64,000 bases of DNA from JBDHWG01 sp039810085 (GCA_039810085.1 JBDHWG010000019.1:61900-125899), one strand, 5' to 3'. Positions 15,831 through 24,613 are shown, counted from the stretch's first letter. The notes: a model not told the origin generated them from the letters alone. Numbers and translations: made by a program.

Positions 15831-17600
15831 ATGACAGACCACGTCTTCAATGACAGTATCGTGACTGAGTTTGATGTGCCCGCGCAGATGCGGGACGGCA
15901 CGACCCTGCGCGCCAACGTCTTCCGCCCGGCGTCCGGCGGCCCTTACCCCGTGGTCCTGACGCGCACGCCCTACGGCAAAGACTTCGCGTCGGTCTCGCC
16001 GTTCCTCGACGCCGTGCGCATGGCGCGGGCGGGCTACATCGTCGTCATCCAGGACGTGCGCGGGCGTTTCCGCTCCGAGGGTGAGTTTAGCGCCTTTCGC
16101 AACGAGTTCGAAGACGGCTATGACACGGTCGAGTGGGCGGCGCGTTTGCCGAACGCGAACGGCAAGGTCGGCATGGTCGGCGCGTCGTACTTCGGCTTCA
16201 CCCAATGGGCCGCCGCCGTCGGGGCGCCGCCCTCGCTCAAGGCCATCATGCCGTCCATCACCTGGCACGACACCCGCGACGGGACATCCTGGCGCGGCGG
16301 GGCGCTAGAGCTAGGCACGATTGCCGGCTGGAACCTGACGAGCATCGCCCTGGACGCCACCCTCAAGCGCTACGCCGAAGCTCCCGTCCACGAGAAGTTC
16401 GCCGCGCTGATGATGGTGGTGGGGGAAATCAACCGCCTGCGCACCGAGGGCTACTGGTCGCTGCCATTGAAGGACTTCGAGCCGCTCAAGAAGACCGGCG
16501 TCGGCGTGGACGACCTGGAGCGGTTCATCGCGCACCCCTACACCGCCCAGGAAGCCGCCGCAACCTCGCCTGCGCCACGCCTGGACCGCGTCACCGTGCC
16601 GAGCTACAACATCGGCGGCTGGTACGACATCTTCACCCAGGGCACGCTCCAGAACTTCGCCGCCATGCGTGAGCGCGGCGCGACGCCCGAAGCGCGCCAG
16701 GCCAAGGTGCTTATCGGTCCGTGGTCCCACGTGAACTACAGCCACGTCGTCGGCCAGCAGGACTTCGGCTTCGTCTCGAACATGGCGTTCATGAACCTGC
16801 AAACCGACCTGACCGGCCTGACCCAGCGCTGGTTCGACTACTGGCTCAAGGGCATCGACACCGGCATCACCGATGAGCCGCCGGTCAAGCTGTTCATCAT
16901 GGGCGACAACGTCTGGCGCGACGAGCATGAGTGGCCGCTCGCCCGGACGCAGTACACGCCGTACTACCTTCACAGCGCGGGCGCGGCCAACACGCTGAAC
17001 GGCGACGGCGGCCTGTCCGCAACGCCGCCCGCCGACGAGCCGGCCGACAGCTACGTCTACGACCCGGCCGCCCCGACGCCGACCCTTGGCGGCTCCAACC
17101 TCATGCACCCGCTGTTCTACCAGGGCGTCAAGGACCAGCGCGAGATCGAGGCGCGGCCCGACGTGCTCGTCTACACCTCCGCGCCGCTGGAGCGCGACAC
17201 GGAAGTCACCGGACCGATTGTGGCAAAGCTGTGGGTAGCCAGCGACGCGCCGGACACGGACTTCGTCGCCCGCCTGGTGGACGTACACCCGGATGGCTTC
17301 GCCCAGAACCTGGCCGATGGCATCCTGCGCGCCCGCTACCGGAACGGCGAGACGCCGCAGATGCTTACGCCGGGCGAGCCGGTCGAGATCACGATTGATT
17401 TGTGGGCGACGGCCAACGTCTTCAAGGCGGGCCACCGCATCCGCGTCGATATCGCCAGCGCCTCGTTCCCGCGCTGGGACCGCAACCCGAACACCGGCGC
17501 GCCGTTCGGGCAGGACGCCGCGTTGCGGCCGGCGCGCAACACGGTCCTGCACGACGCGGCGCACCCCTCCCACATCATCCTGCCGGTCATTCCGCGCTGA
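15831..17600 (+). CDS. CocE/NonD (X-Pro dipeptidyl-peptidase S15-like) alpha/beta hydrolase
   Basis: This 589-residue serine hydrolase belongs to the CocE/NonD family of esterases and acylases related to X-Pro dipeptidyl-peptidase. The nucleophile elbow GASYFG gives Ser119, VIQDVRGRF precedes it, and GPWSHVNYS supplies the likely catalytic His. The C-terminal jelly-roll domain (about residues 350-589, with PITV- and RIDIAS-type strands) is present. The start at 15831 follows GGAAGG; upstream codons from 15783 lack a site. No signal peptide is seen, so it should act in the cytoplasm. The natural ester or amide substrate is unknown, and the neighbours do not help. Confidence 0.88.
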   Translation: MTDHVFNDSIVTEFDVPAQMRDGTTLRANVFRPASGGPYPVVLTRTPYGKDFASVSPFLDAVRMARAGYIVVIQDVRGRFRSEGEFSAFRNEFEDGYDTVEWAARLPNANGKVGMVGASYFGFTQWAAAVGAPPSLKAIMPSITWHDTRDGTSWRGGALELGTIAGWNLTSIALDATLKRYAEAPVHEKFAALMMVVGEINRLRTEGYWSLPLKDFEPLKKTGVGVDDLERFIAHPYTAQEAAATSPAPRLDRVTVPSYNIGGWYDIFTQGTLQNFAAMRERGATPEARQAKVLIGPWSHVNYSHVVGQQDFGFVSNMAFMNLQTDLTGLTQRWFDYWLKGIDTGITDEPPVKLFIMGDNVWRDEHEWPLARTQYTPYYLHSAGAANTLNGDGGLSATPPADEPADSYVYDPAAPTPTLGGSNLMHPLFYQGVKDQREIEARPDVLVYTSAPLERDTEVTGPIVAKLWVASDAPDTDFVARLVDVHPDGFAQNLADGILRARYRNGETPQMLTPGEPVEITIDLWATANVFKAGHRIRVDIASASFPRWDRNPNTGAPFGQDAALRPARNTVLHDAAHPSHIILPVIPR

Positions 17601-17656
17601 CCGAAGAAGAAACCACGGAATACACAGAACACACGGAAACAGAACTAGAGGCTAGA

Positions 17657-17710
17657 CACAGAGGACACAGAGGAGCATAAATACCCTTTCTGCTCTCTGT
17701 GTCCTCTGTG
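17657..17710. repeat. Palindromic CACAGAGGACACAGAG repeat
   Basis: The left arm (17657-17677) pairs with the right arm (17691-17710) over about 20 bases with one bulge. Related palindromes are at 46046-46116 and 61846-61881. It lies between convergent genes and could act as a two-way terminator. Confidence 0.8.
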
Positions 17711-17751
17711 CCTCCGTGGCAATCTCGTCTTCTACACGGAGCGCCGGGAGC

Positions 17752-18990
17752 CTACCGGCTCTGTCCGCGCGTCGTGTAGTCAAAGATGACGGCCAGCACC
17801 AGCACGAAGCCTCGGACGACGTACTGGAGGGCAATGTCAACGCCCATCAGGTTCATGCCGCTCGTCAGCGACATGTAGACCAAAGCGCCGATGAGCGATC
17901 CCAGGACCGTGCCGATGCCACCGGCGGGGGAGGCGCCGCCGATGAAAGCCGCGGCGATGGCGTCCAATTCCAACAGCGTCCCCGCTTGCGGCGTGGCGGA
18001 GCGCAACCGGGACGCGAACATGATGCCGCCCAGAGCCGCCAGCATGCCCATATTCGCGAAAACGAACCAGGTGATGCGCTTGACGTTGACACCACTTAAC
18101 TGTGCCGCCTCGGGGTTGCCACCGACCGCATAGATGTGTCGGCCGAGGACCGTTTGCGTCGTCATGAACTGATAGACGGCGACCACGATCAGCATGATGA
18201 CCACGGTCCACGAGAGGCCGTTGTAGCCGGCGAGCACCCATGTCAAAGCGGCGAGCACAATTGCTAGAAAGGCCAGTTTCAGGACGAACAGGTTCATCGG
18301 CAGGACTTCGAAGCCATAGGCCATCTTTTGTCCACGGCTTCTGACTTCGCTAATAACTAACAGGACGATGACAATCAATCCCAGAAGCAGCGTCAGCTTG
18401 TGGACTTCCGGCATGAACCCAAGGCCGGGGATATCGGGAATGTAACTGTTGCCGATGGCGTTGAAGAGGTCGTTCTCAATGATGATCGTGCCTGAAGCCG
18501 CAAGAACAAGTAAGAGGAGGCCGCGGTAGACGAGCCATCCGCCCAGCGTGGCGACGAAGGCCGGGATTTTCAACTGCGCCACCATGTAGGCGGTCACCGA
18601 TCCGGCCACAACGCCGAGCGCAAGCGCCAGCGGAATGACGACTAAGGCGGGCAGGCCCATGCTTTTCATGCCGATGGCCGCGAGTGCGGCGAGGAAGCCT
18701 GAGAGAAAACCGACCGACAGGTCAATATGCCGGATGACGATGACCAGCGTCATGCCAACGGCAATCACGGCAATATAACCCGTCTGATTCAGCAGGTTGG
18801 CGATGTTCCTGGGTGAGATGAAGAGGCCGTTCGTCGTGATGGTGAAGAATGCCCAGATTGCGAACAGGGCGATATACATGCCGTAATCCCGGATGTTCAG
18901 CCGGAGCATTCGCCCTAAACTCTGCGTGAACGGCACCTGGGCCCCAGGGCTGCCCTGGGTTCCGATCGGAGTAACTTGCTGTGCACCCAT
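17752..18990 (-). CDS. Multiple-monosaccharide ABC transporter permease, MmsB/GguB-like
   Basis: This is the membrane channel of a CUT2-type sugar importer, 412 residues with about ten or more hydrophobic helices. It has the long form typical of XylH/GguB/MmsB permeases. The recognisable block GGNPEAAQLSGVNVKRITWFVF (about residues 278-299) is the family's ATPase-contact region, and FIGGASPAGGIGTVLGSLIGAL is a conserved membrane segment near residues 341-362. It is the third gene after the binding protein and the ATPase, 76 bases behind the latter. A single copy in the unit implies a homodimeric channel. Confidence 0.94.
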   Translation of the reverse strand: MGAQQVTPIGTQGSPGAQVPFTQSLGRMLRLNIRDYGMYIALFAIWAFFTITTNGLFISPRNIANLLNQTGYIAVIAVGMTLVIVIRHIDLSVGFLSGFLAALAAIGMKSMGLPALVVIPLALALGVVAGSVTAYMVAQLKIPAFVATLGGWLVYRGLLLLVLAASGTIIIENDLFNAIGNSYIPDIPGLGFMPEVHKLTLLLGLIVIVLLVISEVRSRGQKMAYGFEVLPMNLFVLKLAFLAIVLAALTWVLAGYNGLSWTVVIMLIVVAVYQFMTTQTVLGRHIYAVGGNPEAAQLSGVNVKRITWFVFANMGMLAALGGIMFASRLRSATPQAGTLLELDAIAAAFIGGASPAGGIGTVLGSLIGALVYMSLTSGMNLMGVDIALQYVVRGFVLVLAVIFDYTTRGQSR

Positions 18991-19066
18991 CGTGAGCCTC
19001 CTGGATCATGAAATTCACTGCTGGATGATACGCGCCGCGCACTAAGTCGTGAGATGAACGACGACC

Positions 19067-21628
19067 TTAACTCGTTGCCAATTGCATGATTTTTTCCTGA
19101 GTCGCCTCCTCAATCGGCAGCTCGCCGGCGATCCTGCCGGCTGAGACAACGTACACGCGGTCGCTCATGCCCAGAACCTCGGGCAATTCCGACGAGATCA
19201 TGATGATGCTCATGCCCTGCTCGACCAGCCGGGTCATGATGGTATAAATCTCGTATTTAGCGCCGACATCGATGCCACGCGTCGGCTCGTCCAGGATGAG
19301 CAGGCCCGGCTTAACAAACAGCCACTTGGCGATACACACCTTCTGCTGATTGCCGCCGCTGAGGTTGCCCACCTTTTGCTCGATACTGGGGGTCTTGATG
19401 TTGAGCGACCGCCGGTAGTCTTCGGCAACCTTGATCTCCGCATTGCCGTCGACAACGCCGCGTGGAGCGATTTCCTGCAAGTTCGCCAGTGTGGTGTTTT
19501 GCTTCACATCCTGGATCAGAATCAATCCGGCGGCCTTGCGGTCTTCGGTGGCATACGCCACCCCCGCGTCAATAGCCCCGCGTGGATGCGTGAAGTGCTG
19601 CTTCTTGCCTTCGACGTAGACGTCGCCGTTGACGCGATAGCCGAGGGGATTCCCGAACAGGCTCAAAGCCAGTTCCGTGCGCCCGGAGCCCATCAAACCG
19701 GCAAAGCCAACGACTTCGCCCTTCTTAACGTTGAAGTTCACGTCCTTGAGGATTGCCCTGCCGAGCGCCGGGTCGTAGACGTTCCAATTCTTGACCTCAA
19801 GCATGACTTCGCCACCGCCCTGCGGGCAGATGATGAGCACTTTGACGCCCTTTGCCACCAGCGCTTCGACGTTCGCCTTCTCCTTTGCGGCGTCACTCTG
19901 GCTGAAGAGAATCTCAGCGTTGTAGCCGGCCGCTCTGAACGCATCCTGGAAACGTCGCTGATCCTGGATCCAGCGCGGTTCATCCTGGGTCGGTAGAACG
20001 ACGCCAACGGCCACATTCCCTGAGTTGGCCGACGCTTGCGAAGCGCCCGCGACGGCGCTTGCCGTGTAGTAGCCGGAGTCGAGCAGTGTGGCTTTGACAT
20101 TCGTGTTGTCCACCGAGACCACCGGCGACTCTACCGTCGGGACATCTCGCGCACCGTTGTTGACGCTGCGGCCCGCGGCGGGAGTCTGCCCCTTGAGCAA
20201 GGCGACCGAAGCGTCTACGGCGGCCTGCACCAGGGTGCGGACATCCTTGAAGACGGTCATCGACTGCTTGCCGTCCATGATGTACTGGGCTGAGGCTTCC
20301 TCGGCGTCCTGTCCGGTAATCACGTAACTCTTGACATCTGGGTCGGCCGCGAAGACATCGGCAATCGCGCGCGCGGTGTTATCATTGGGAGCGAGGATGA
20401 AGACGGCGCCCTTGTCGGCCGCGGGGGCGCTCGTCAGGTTGGATTGCGCCAGGTTGCTGGCCGTCTGGCGGTCCCAGCCGGTCGTGATCTGGTTGAAGAT
20501 AGCCCGCTGCTGGGCGCGGGTCAGAGTCGCATTCGCCTGAAGCGCGCTTGCCTGGCTTGAGTTTTTGATGACAAACGTGCCATCGGCGATTCTGGGCTGC
20601 AACACGCTCCAAGCGCCCTGGAAGAAGAGAAAGGCGTTGTTATCGGTGGCGGCGCCCGCATACAGATACAACGGGTTGCCCTTGCCTGTGGCATGGTCGA
20701 CCAGGTATTGCGCCTGCTGCGCGCCGACGGAGTTGCTGTCAAAGGTTACGTAGTAATCCACGGCGTCGGTGTCGGGAATCAGCCGGTCATACGAGATGAC
20801 CTTGACGCCGGCTGCTTTCGCGGCTTCCACGGCGGCAGCCGCCGCTTTGAATGGATTGCGTTGTCGTTCTGGATAGATGTTGTTGATTTCGCGGCCGACC
20901 ATGTGCTTGATGAGCACAGGTTCCGACACTTCGCCCTTATGAGCATCCAGGGTACAGACGGTCTGGCCGTCGCGCAAGACCGTGACCGTGTCGGCAATGG
21001 CGATGACTTCTTTCAGCTTGTGTGAAATCATGATAGACGTCACACCGTGCTGTTTGAGTTCCCGGATCAGGTTCAACAGATTTTCGCTGTCATCCTCGTT
21101 CAGGGCCGCGGTCGGCTCATCCAGAATGAGCAGTTTCACATCCTTGCTCAGCGCCTTGGCAATTTCAACCAGCTGCTGCTTGCCGACGCCCAGGTACTTG
21201 ACCTTGGTCTCGGGGTTGACATCACACCGAACGCGCCTAAGCGCTTCGGTCGCGCGCTTGATGGTTTCGTTCCAGTCAACGGTAAAGCCACGCTTGATCT
21301 CATTGCCGAGGTAGATATTCTCATAGACTGTCAGCTCAGGGACGAGGGCTAGTTCCTGATAGATGATGACAATGCCGGCATGTTCGCTGTCGCTGATGCC
21401 CGAGAATTTCTGCACTTGCCCGCGGAATAGAATGTCCCCCTCATAACTGCCGTGGGGATAGACCCCGCTCAACACCTTCATCAGTGTGGACTTACCGGCG
21501 CCATTTTCGCCAACCAGACAATGAATCTCGCCCTCGGCAACTTGAAAGCTGACGTTATTCAAGGCTTTCACACCGGGGAAGGACTTGGTAATGTTCTTCA
21601 TCTCTAGGATGGGAGGTTGGTTGGGCAT
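19067..21628 (-). CDS. Sugar ABC ATPase (MmsA/GguA-like) with inserted, circularly permuted sugar-binding domain
   Basis: This is the double-ATPase subunit of the sugar importer, but 853 residues rather than about 510. Residues 1-259 are NBD1: Walker A GENGAGKST (40-48) and Walker B LLILDEPTAAL (167-177). Residues 605-853 are NBD2: degenerate Walker A GLMGSGRTE, signature LSGGNQQK (756-763) and LLILDEPTRGID. Residues 260-604 (20851-19817) are homologous to the binding protein encoded just upstream, but permuted. Its central and C-terminal part (AAGVKVISYDRLI ... LLDSGYYTAS) comes first, then a short Ser/Ala/Asn linker, then its N-terminal part (VAVGVVLPTQDEPRW ... GVKVLIICPQ). The frame is intact throughout. 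The added domain would lie in the cytoplasm. It replaces nothing visible in the NBDs. Confidence 0.93.
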   Translation of the reverse strand: MPNQPPILEMKNITKSFPGVKALNNVSFQVAEGEIHCLVGENGAGKSTLMKVLSGVYPHGSYEGDILFRGQVQKFSGISDSEHAGIVIIYQELALVPELTVYENIYLGNEIKRGFTVDWNETIKRATEALRRVRCDVNPETKVKYLGVGKQQLVEIAKALSKDVKLLILDEPTAALNEDDSENLLNLIRELKQHGVTSIMISHKLKEVIAIADTVTVLRDGQTVCTLDAHKGEVSEPVLIKHMVGREINNIYPERQRNPFKAAAAAVEAAKAAGVKVISYDRLIPDTDAVDYYVTFDSNSVGAQQAQYLVDHATGKGNPLYLYAGAATDNNAFLFFQGAWSVLQPRIADGTFVIKNSSQASALQANATLTRAQQRAIFNQITTGWDRQTASNLAQSNLTSAPAADKGAVFILAPNDNTARAIADVFAADPDVKSYVITGQDAEEASAQYIMDGKQSMTVFKDVRTLVQAAVDASVALLKGQTPAAGRSVNNGARDVPTVESPVVSVDNTNVKATLLDSGYYTASAVAGASQASANSGNVAVGVVLPTQDEPRWIQDQRRFQDAFRAAGYNAEILFSQSDAAKEKANVEALVAKGVKVLIICPQGGGEVMLEVKNWNVYDPALGRAILKDVNFNVKKGEVVGFAGLMGSGRTELALSLFGNPLGYRVNGDVYVEGKKQHFTHPRGAIDAGVAYATEDRKAAGLILIQDVKQNTTLANLQEIAPRGVVDGNAEIKVAEDYRRSLNIKTPSIEQKVGNLSGGNQQKVCIAKWLFVKPGLLILDEPTRGIDVGAKYEIYTIMTRLVEQGMSIIMISSELPEVLGMSDRVYVVSAGRIAGELPIEEATQEKIMQLATS

Positions 21629-21695
21629 GGCAAACTCTCCTGCTGAGGTAAAGAGTGACCGTGGTCGGTAAAACTCGGTTTGAGCGCAACCTGGA

Positions 21696-21749
21696 GCGCC
21701 TCGGGACGCTTGCGAGACACAACGACTTGTGGTCGAAGGCCCGAGGCGC
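21696..21749 (-). other. Long stem-loop upstream of the sugar ATPase
   Basis: GCGCCTCGGG at 21696-21705 pairs with its complement at 21740-21749. The 34-base loop contains a smaller CACAA/TTGTG stem (21718-21731). It lies in the 192-base gap between binding protein and ATPase and probably shapes relative expression. Confidence 0.55.
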
Positions 21750-21767
21750 TATCACTCGAACAGCCAC

Positions 21768-21801
21768 CAGGAATAGTGATGGTGACTCATCACTATTCCT
21801 G
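21768..21801 (-). other. Perfect 14-bp intercistronic stem-loop after the ChvE-like gene
   Basis: CAGGAATAGTGATG (21768-21781) and CATCACTATTCCTG (21788-21801) form a perfect stem with a 6-base loop, 20 bases after the binding-protein stop. The layout is the same as at 2306-2339 in the other sugar operon. It is a likely 3'-end protector or partial terminator. Confidence 0.75.
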
Positions 21802-21820
21802 CATGGCTCACGCCGGTGAC

Positions 21821-22993
21821 TTATTGCAGGCCCTTGAAGTCGCTGGCCTGGTAGTAGCCCGAGTCGATCAGCGCCTTCTTGACGTTGTCCTTGGTGACGG
21901 TCACGATGGCGGACGGCTTGGCCGGCACATCGACCTTACCGTTGTTGTAGCTATTGGTTTTGTCTGGGGTCTTGCCGGCCACGAAGGCGTTGGCCGCCGT
22001 CACGGCATCCGCCGCCAGGGTGCGGACATCCTTGAAGACGGTCATGGACTGCTTGCCGTCGATGATGTACTGCACCGACGCCTTCTCCGCATCCTGCCCG
22101 GTGACGTAGTACTTCTTCACATCCTTGTCGGCCGCGAATGCGTCAGCAATCGCCCGCGCCGTCCCGTCGTTCGGGCCGATAATGTAGACCGTACCCTTAT
22201 CCTCCGCCTTAGCCTTCGTCAGGTTGGACTCGGCCAGGTTCTTGGCGGTGTCGAACTTCCAGTCGGTCGTGGTCTGGCCGATGATCTTGGCTTGTTCGTC
22301 ACGGCTCAGCTTGGGCTTGCTCTGTAGATTGACGGCCTCGCTGGAGTTCTTGATAACGAAGGTGCCGTCGGCAATCTTGGGCTGGATCTTCTCCCAGGCG
22401 CCCTCGAAGAAGATGAAGGCGTTGTTGTCGGAGGCCGCGCCCGTATAGATGTAGAGTGGGTTGCCCTTAGTGGTGCCGGCCTGCTGGATCAGGTAATCGC
22501 TCCAGGAGGCGCCCACCGCCGCGCTGTCGAAGGTCACATAGTAGTCCACGGCATCCGTGTCGCGAATCAAGCGGTCGTAGGAGATCACCTTGACGCCGGC
22601 CTGCTTCGCTTCTTGAGCGGCTGCGGCGGCGGCCGTGGCATCCTGCGGGGTGATGATAATCACCTTGACGCCCTGGCTGATGAGCGCTTCGACGTTGGCC
22701 TTTTCTTTGGCGCTGTCACCCTGGCTGAAGAGCGGCTCCCAGCCGGCCTTCTGGAACACGGCCTGGTCTTGCAGCCAGCGTGGCTCATCCTTCGTTGGTA
22801 GAATGACGCCCACCGGCGCCTTGCCGCCAGCCGCCGGGGCCTGGGCCTGGCCCTGAGCCTGGGCCGCCGTAGGTTGCGCAGCCGCGGGGGCGGACGTGGA
22901 CTGCTGCGTCGGCGATGCGCAAGCAAACAGCGTAATCGCGACAATCCCTAGCACGAGGACGGTCAACAGCGACCGAACAGATTTGTAAGACAT
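21821..22993 (-). CDS. Sugar-binding lipoprotein, ChvE/XylF-like
   Basis: This is the external monosaccharide receptor of the importer, 390 residues. A lipoprotein signal (VLVLGIVAITLFAC, Cys25) is followed by an Ala/Gln/Pro-rich tether of about 32 residues and a type-I periplasmic-binding fold. Family blocks are GVILPTKDEPRW, GVKVIIITPQDA, VKVISYDRLI, DAVDYYVTFDS, ASDNNAF, IGPNDGTARAIA, VTGQDAE and KQSMTVFKD. A strong AAGGAGGAG ribosome site precedes the ATG. It heads the operon and sits behind a consensus promoter. The same fold, divergent and permuted, is found inside the downstream ATPase. Confidence 0.96.
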   Translation of the reverse strand: MSYKSVRSLLTVLVLGIVAITLFACASPTQQSTSAPAAAQPTAAQAQGQAQAPAAGGKAPVGVILPTKDEPRWLQDQAVFQKAGWEPLFSQGDSAKEKANVEALISQGVKVIIITPQDATAAAAAAQEAKQAGVKVISYDRLIRDTDAVDYYVTFDSAAVGASWSDYLIQQAGTTKGNPLYIYTGAASDNNAFIFFEGAWEKIQPKIADGTFVIKNSSEAVNLQSKPKLSRDEQAKIIGQTTTDWKFDTAKNLAESNLTKAKAEDKGTVYIIGPNDGTARAIADAFAADKDVKKYYVTGQDAEKASVQYIIDGKQSMTVFKDVRTLAADAVTAANAFVAGKTPDKTNSYNNGKVDVPAKPSAIVTVTKDNVKKALIDSGYYQASDFKGLQ

Positions 22994-23120
22994 TTTCTCC
23001 TCCTTACAGAGAGTGACTGGTGGAAATGACGGTCAGGAAAACGTCACGTCAATATCAAGATGGTGTTTTGTGCCCCCTCCTTTCTGACTGTCTTGAGCGA
23101 CAGGATAGGAACGGACGAGC

Positions 23121-23168
23121 AGGCGGCGGTTCGCCGCTTCAGCGTGTAACTCGATTGTATCACGCTGA
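23121..23168 (-). other. Paired hairpins in the 5' leader of the sugar operon
   Basis: A GCGGCG/CGCCGC stem (23123-23128 with 23132-23137) is adjacent to an 8-bp stem TCAGCGTG/CACGCTGA (23139-23146 with 23161-23168, 14-base loop). Both fall in the roughly 235-base leader predicted from the promoter at 23236. No known riboswitch is recognised. Confidence 0.5.
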
Positions 23169-23226
23169 GGAAGAGTTGTAAAGAGGGCAGTGGATCGCGT
23201 AATCGTTTAGTCGTTGTAAAATACAG

Positions 23227-23263
23227 TTAGTTGGGATTATATACCAACTAATAGTTGTGTCAA
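23227..23263 (-). promoter_or_regulatory. Consensus promoter with overlapping ROK/XylR-like operator
   Basis: The minus strand has TTGACA (23258-23263), a 16-base spacer and TATAAT (23236-23241), both full consensus. The dyad TTAGTTGG-N9-CCAACTAA (23227-23234 with 23244-23251) straddles the -10, so a bound repressor would block transcription. The TTAGTT...AACTAA ends resemble known XylR (ROK family) operators. The regulator is not encoded in this window. Confidence 0.72.
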
Positions 23264-23280
23264 GTGGGATAAACAGGTCG

Positions 23281-23309
23281 TTGACAATGCCTCACGAGTG
23301 TGCTACACT
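23281..23309 (+). promoter_or_regulatory. Divergent sigma-70-type promoter
   Basis: TTGACA (23281-23286), a 17-base spacer and TACACT (23304-23309) face away from the sugar-operon promoter, with only 17 bases between the two -35 boxes. The transcript would reach the PIN/TRAM gene after a leader of about 225 bases, in which I see no other gene. Confidence 0.6.
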
Positions 23310-23542
23310 ATCACTAGACAGAAGTCATCTGGCATTTATCCTTTATTTCATCCGCCGCATTTATCCCGGTTCTCTATCTTCCTGGTTCGTGGGGTCGTTG
23401 TCGAGGGGTGCGTTGTTGCTATCATGGTAACCCACTTGGGGGTGTGCATTTTTATCTCGGCTGCGCCTAGGGGTGTAGCCCCATTGTTCTGCACGTAAAC
23501 GACACCTCAGTACGTCCAGGTTAGAGACGGGTGGGAGGTAAT

Positions 23543-24613
23543 GTGAACCTCGCCCTCGTCAAATGGGTGGTCCGGATACTGGGCCTCCTGGTTTTGGCAG
23601 CCGTCGGATGGAGCATCGGCCAGACAGTCGAGCCGCAGATTCCCTGGACTCTGCCCTATCTCAAGTATGGCCTGGCGCTCCTTGGCGGCGTGCTCGGGTT
23701 CCTTTTCACCGAGCGCCTCGTCCTCAACCCGCTCATCGCTCTCCAGAAAGAGCTGCGACGCATCCCCATTCAGATGCTGCTCGGCGGCACGATTGGCCTG
23801 GGCGTCGGGCTGCTCCTCTCGCTGCCCCTCGCCTACGCCGCCCAGTTCCTGCCCTTCTCCCTGGGCAGTGTCGCGCCGGTCATCATCTCCGTCGCCCTGG
23901 GCTACCTGGGCCTGATGGTTGGCCTCGCGCGCTACCGCGACCTGATGAACCTCCTGCCGGCCAATCGCCGCGCCCGCGCCGAAGTGGCCCACAGCTCCTA
24001 CGTTCTCCTGGACACGTCGGTTATCATCGACGGGCGCATCGCCGACATCTCCCAGACCGGCTTTGTCGAGCGCACGCTCCTCGTGCCCCGCTTCGTCCTC
24101 AACGAGTTGCAGCACGTCGCCGACTCGGCCGACACCGTGCGCCGCAACCGCGGCCGGCGCGGCCTGGACGTGCTCAACAAGCTCCAGAAGGACGACCGCG
24201 TCTCGGTGGAGATTACTGACACCGACTTCGACGATGTGCGCGAGGTGGACGCCAAGCTCATCCGCCTGGCGAAGCGCCTCGGCTGCCCCATTCTGACCAA
24301 CGACTTCAACCTCAACCGCGTGGCCGAACTCCAGGGTGTGCGCATCCTGAACGTCAACGAGCTGGCGAACGCGGTCAAGGCCGTCGTGCTGCCGGGCGAG
24401 TCGCTACGTGTGCGCATCATCCAGGAGGGCAAGGAGCTGGGCCAGGGCGTCGGCTACCTACCGGATGGGACGATGATCGTCGTCGAGAACGGGCGGCGCT
24501 ACATGAACGCCAACCTGGATGTCACGGTCACGCGCTTCCTCCAGACTCCCCAGGGCCGCATGATCTTTGCCGCCCCCTCGGCCACCAACGGCGCTGCGAA
24601 AGAAGTGGGGTAG
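23543..24613 (+). CDS. PIN and TRAM domain membrane protein, YacL-like
   Basis: This is a predicted membrane-anchored RNA nuclease. Four hydrophobic helices fill about residues 1-130, a PIN domain follows at about 148-275 and a TRAM-like RNA-binding domain ends the protein at about 285-345. PIN acids are visible in LLDTSVIIDGRIADI, FVLNELQ, EVDAKLIRLAK and LTNDFNLN. The GTG at 23543 is preferred because GGGAGGT lies 3 bases before it; an earlier in-frame GTG at 23531 has no site. Homologues such as Bacillus YacL are common near cysS in many bacteria, as here. RNA substrate is unknown. Confidence 0.92.
   Translation: MNLALVKWVVRILGLLVLAAVGWSIGQTVEPQIPWTLPYLKYGLALLGGVLGFLFTERLVLNPLIALQKELRRIPIQMLLGGTIGLGVGLLLSLPLAYAAQFLPFSLGSVAPVIISVALGYLGLMVGLARYRDLMNLLPANRRARAEVAHSSYVLLDTSVIIDGRIADISQTGFVERTLLVPRFVLNELQHVADSADTVRRNRGRRGLDVLNKLQKDDRVSVEITDTDFDDVREVDAKLIRLAKRLGCPILTNDFNLNRVAELQGVRILNVNELANAVKAVVLPGESLRVRIIQEGKELGQGVGYLPDGTMIVVENGRRYMNANLDVTVTRFLQTPQGRMIFAAPSATNGAAKEVG

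Noticed and set aside
19067..21628. Assembly chimera as the explanation for the enlarged ATPase
   Set aside because: The frame is intact at both junctions, and the inserted receptor copy is clearly diverged from the neighbouring receptor gene. Read mapping would still be decisive.
23298..23498. A 66-codon open frame in the leader of the PIN/TRAM gene
   Set aside because: It overlaps the predicted promoter, has no ribosome site and its composition is unlike neighbouring proteins.
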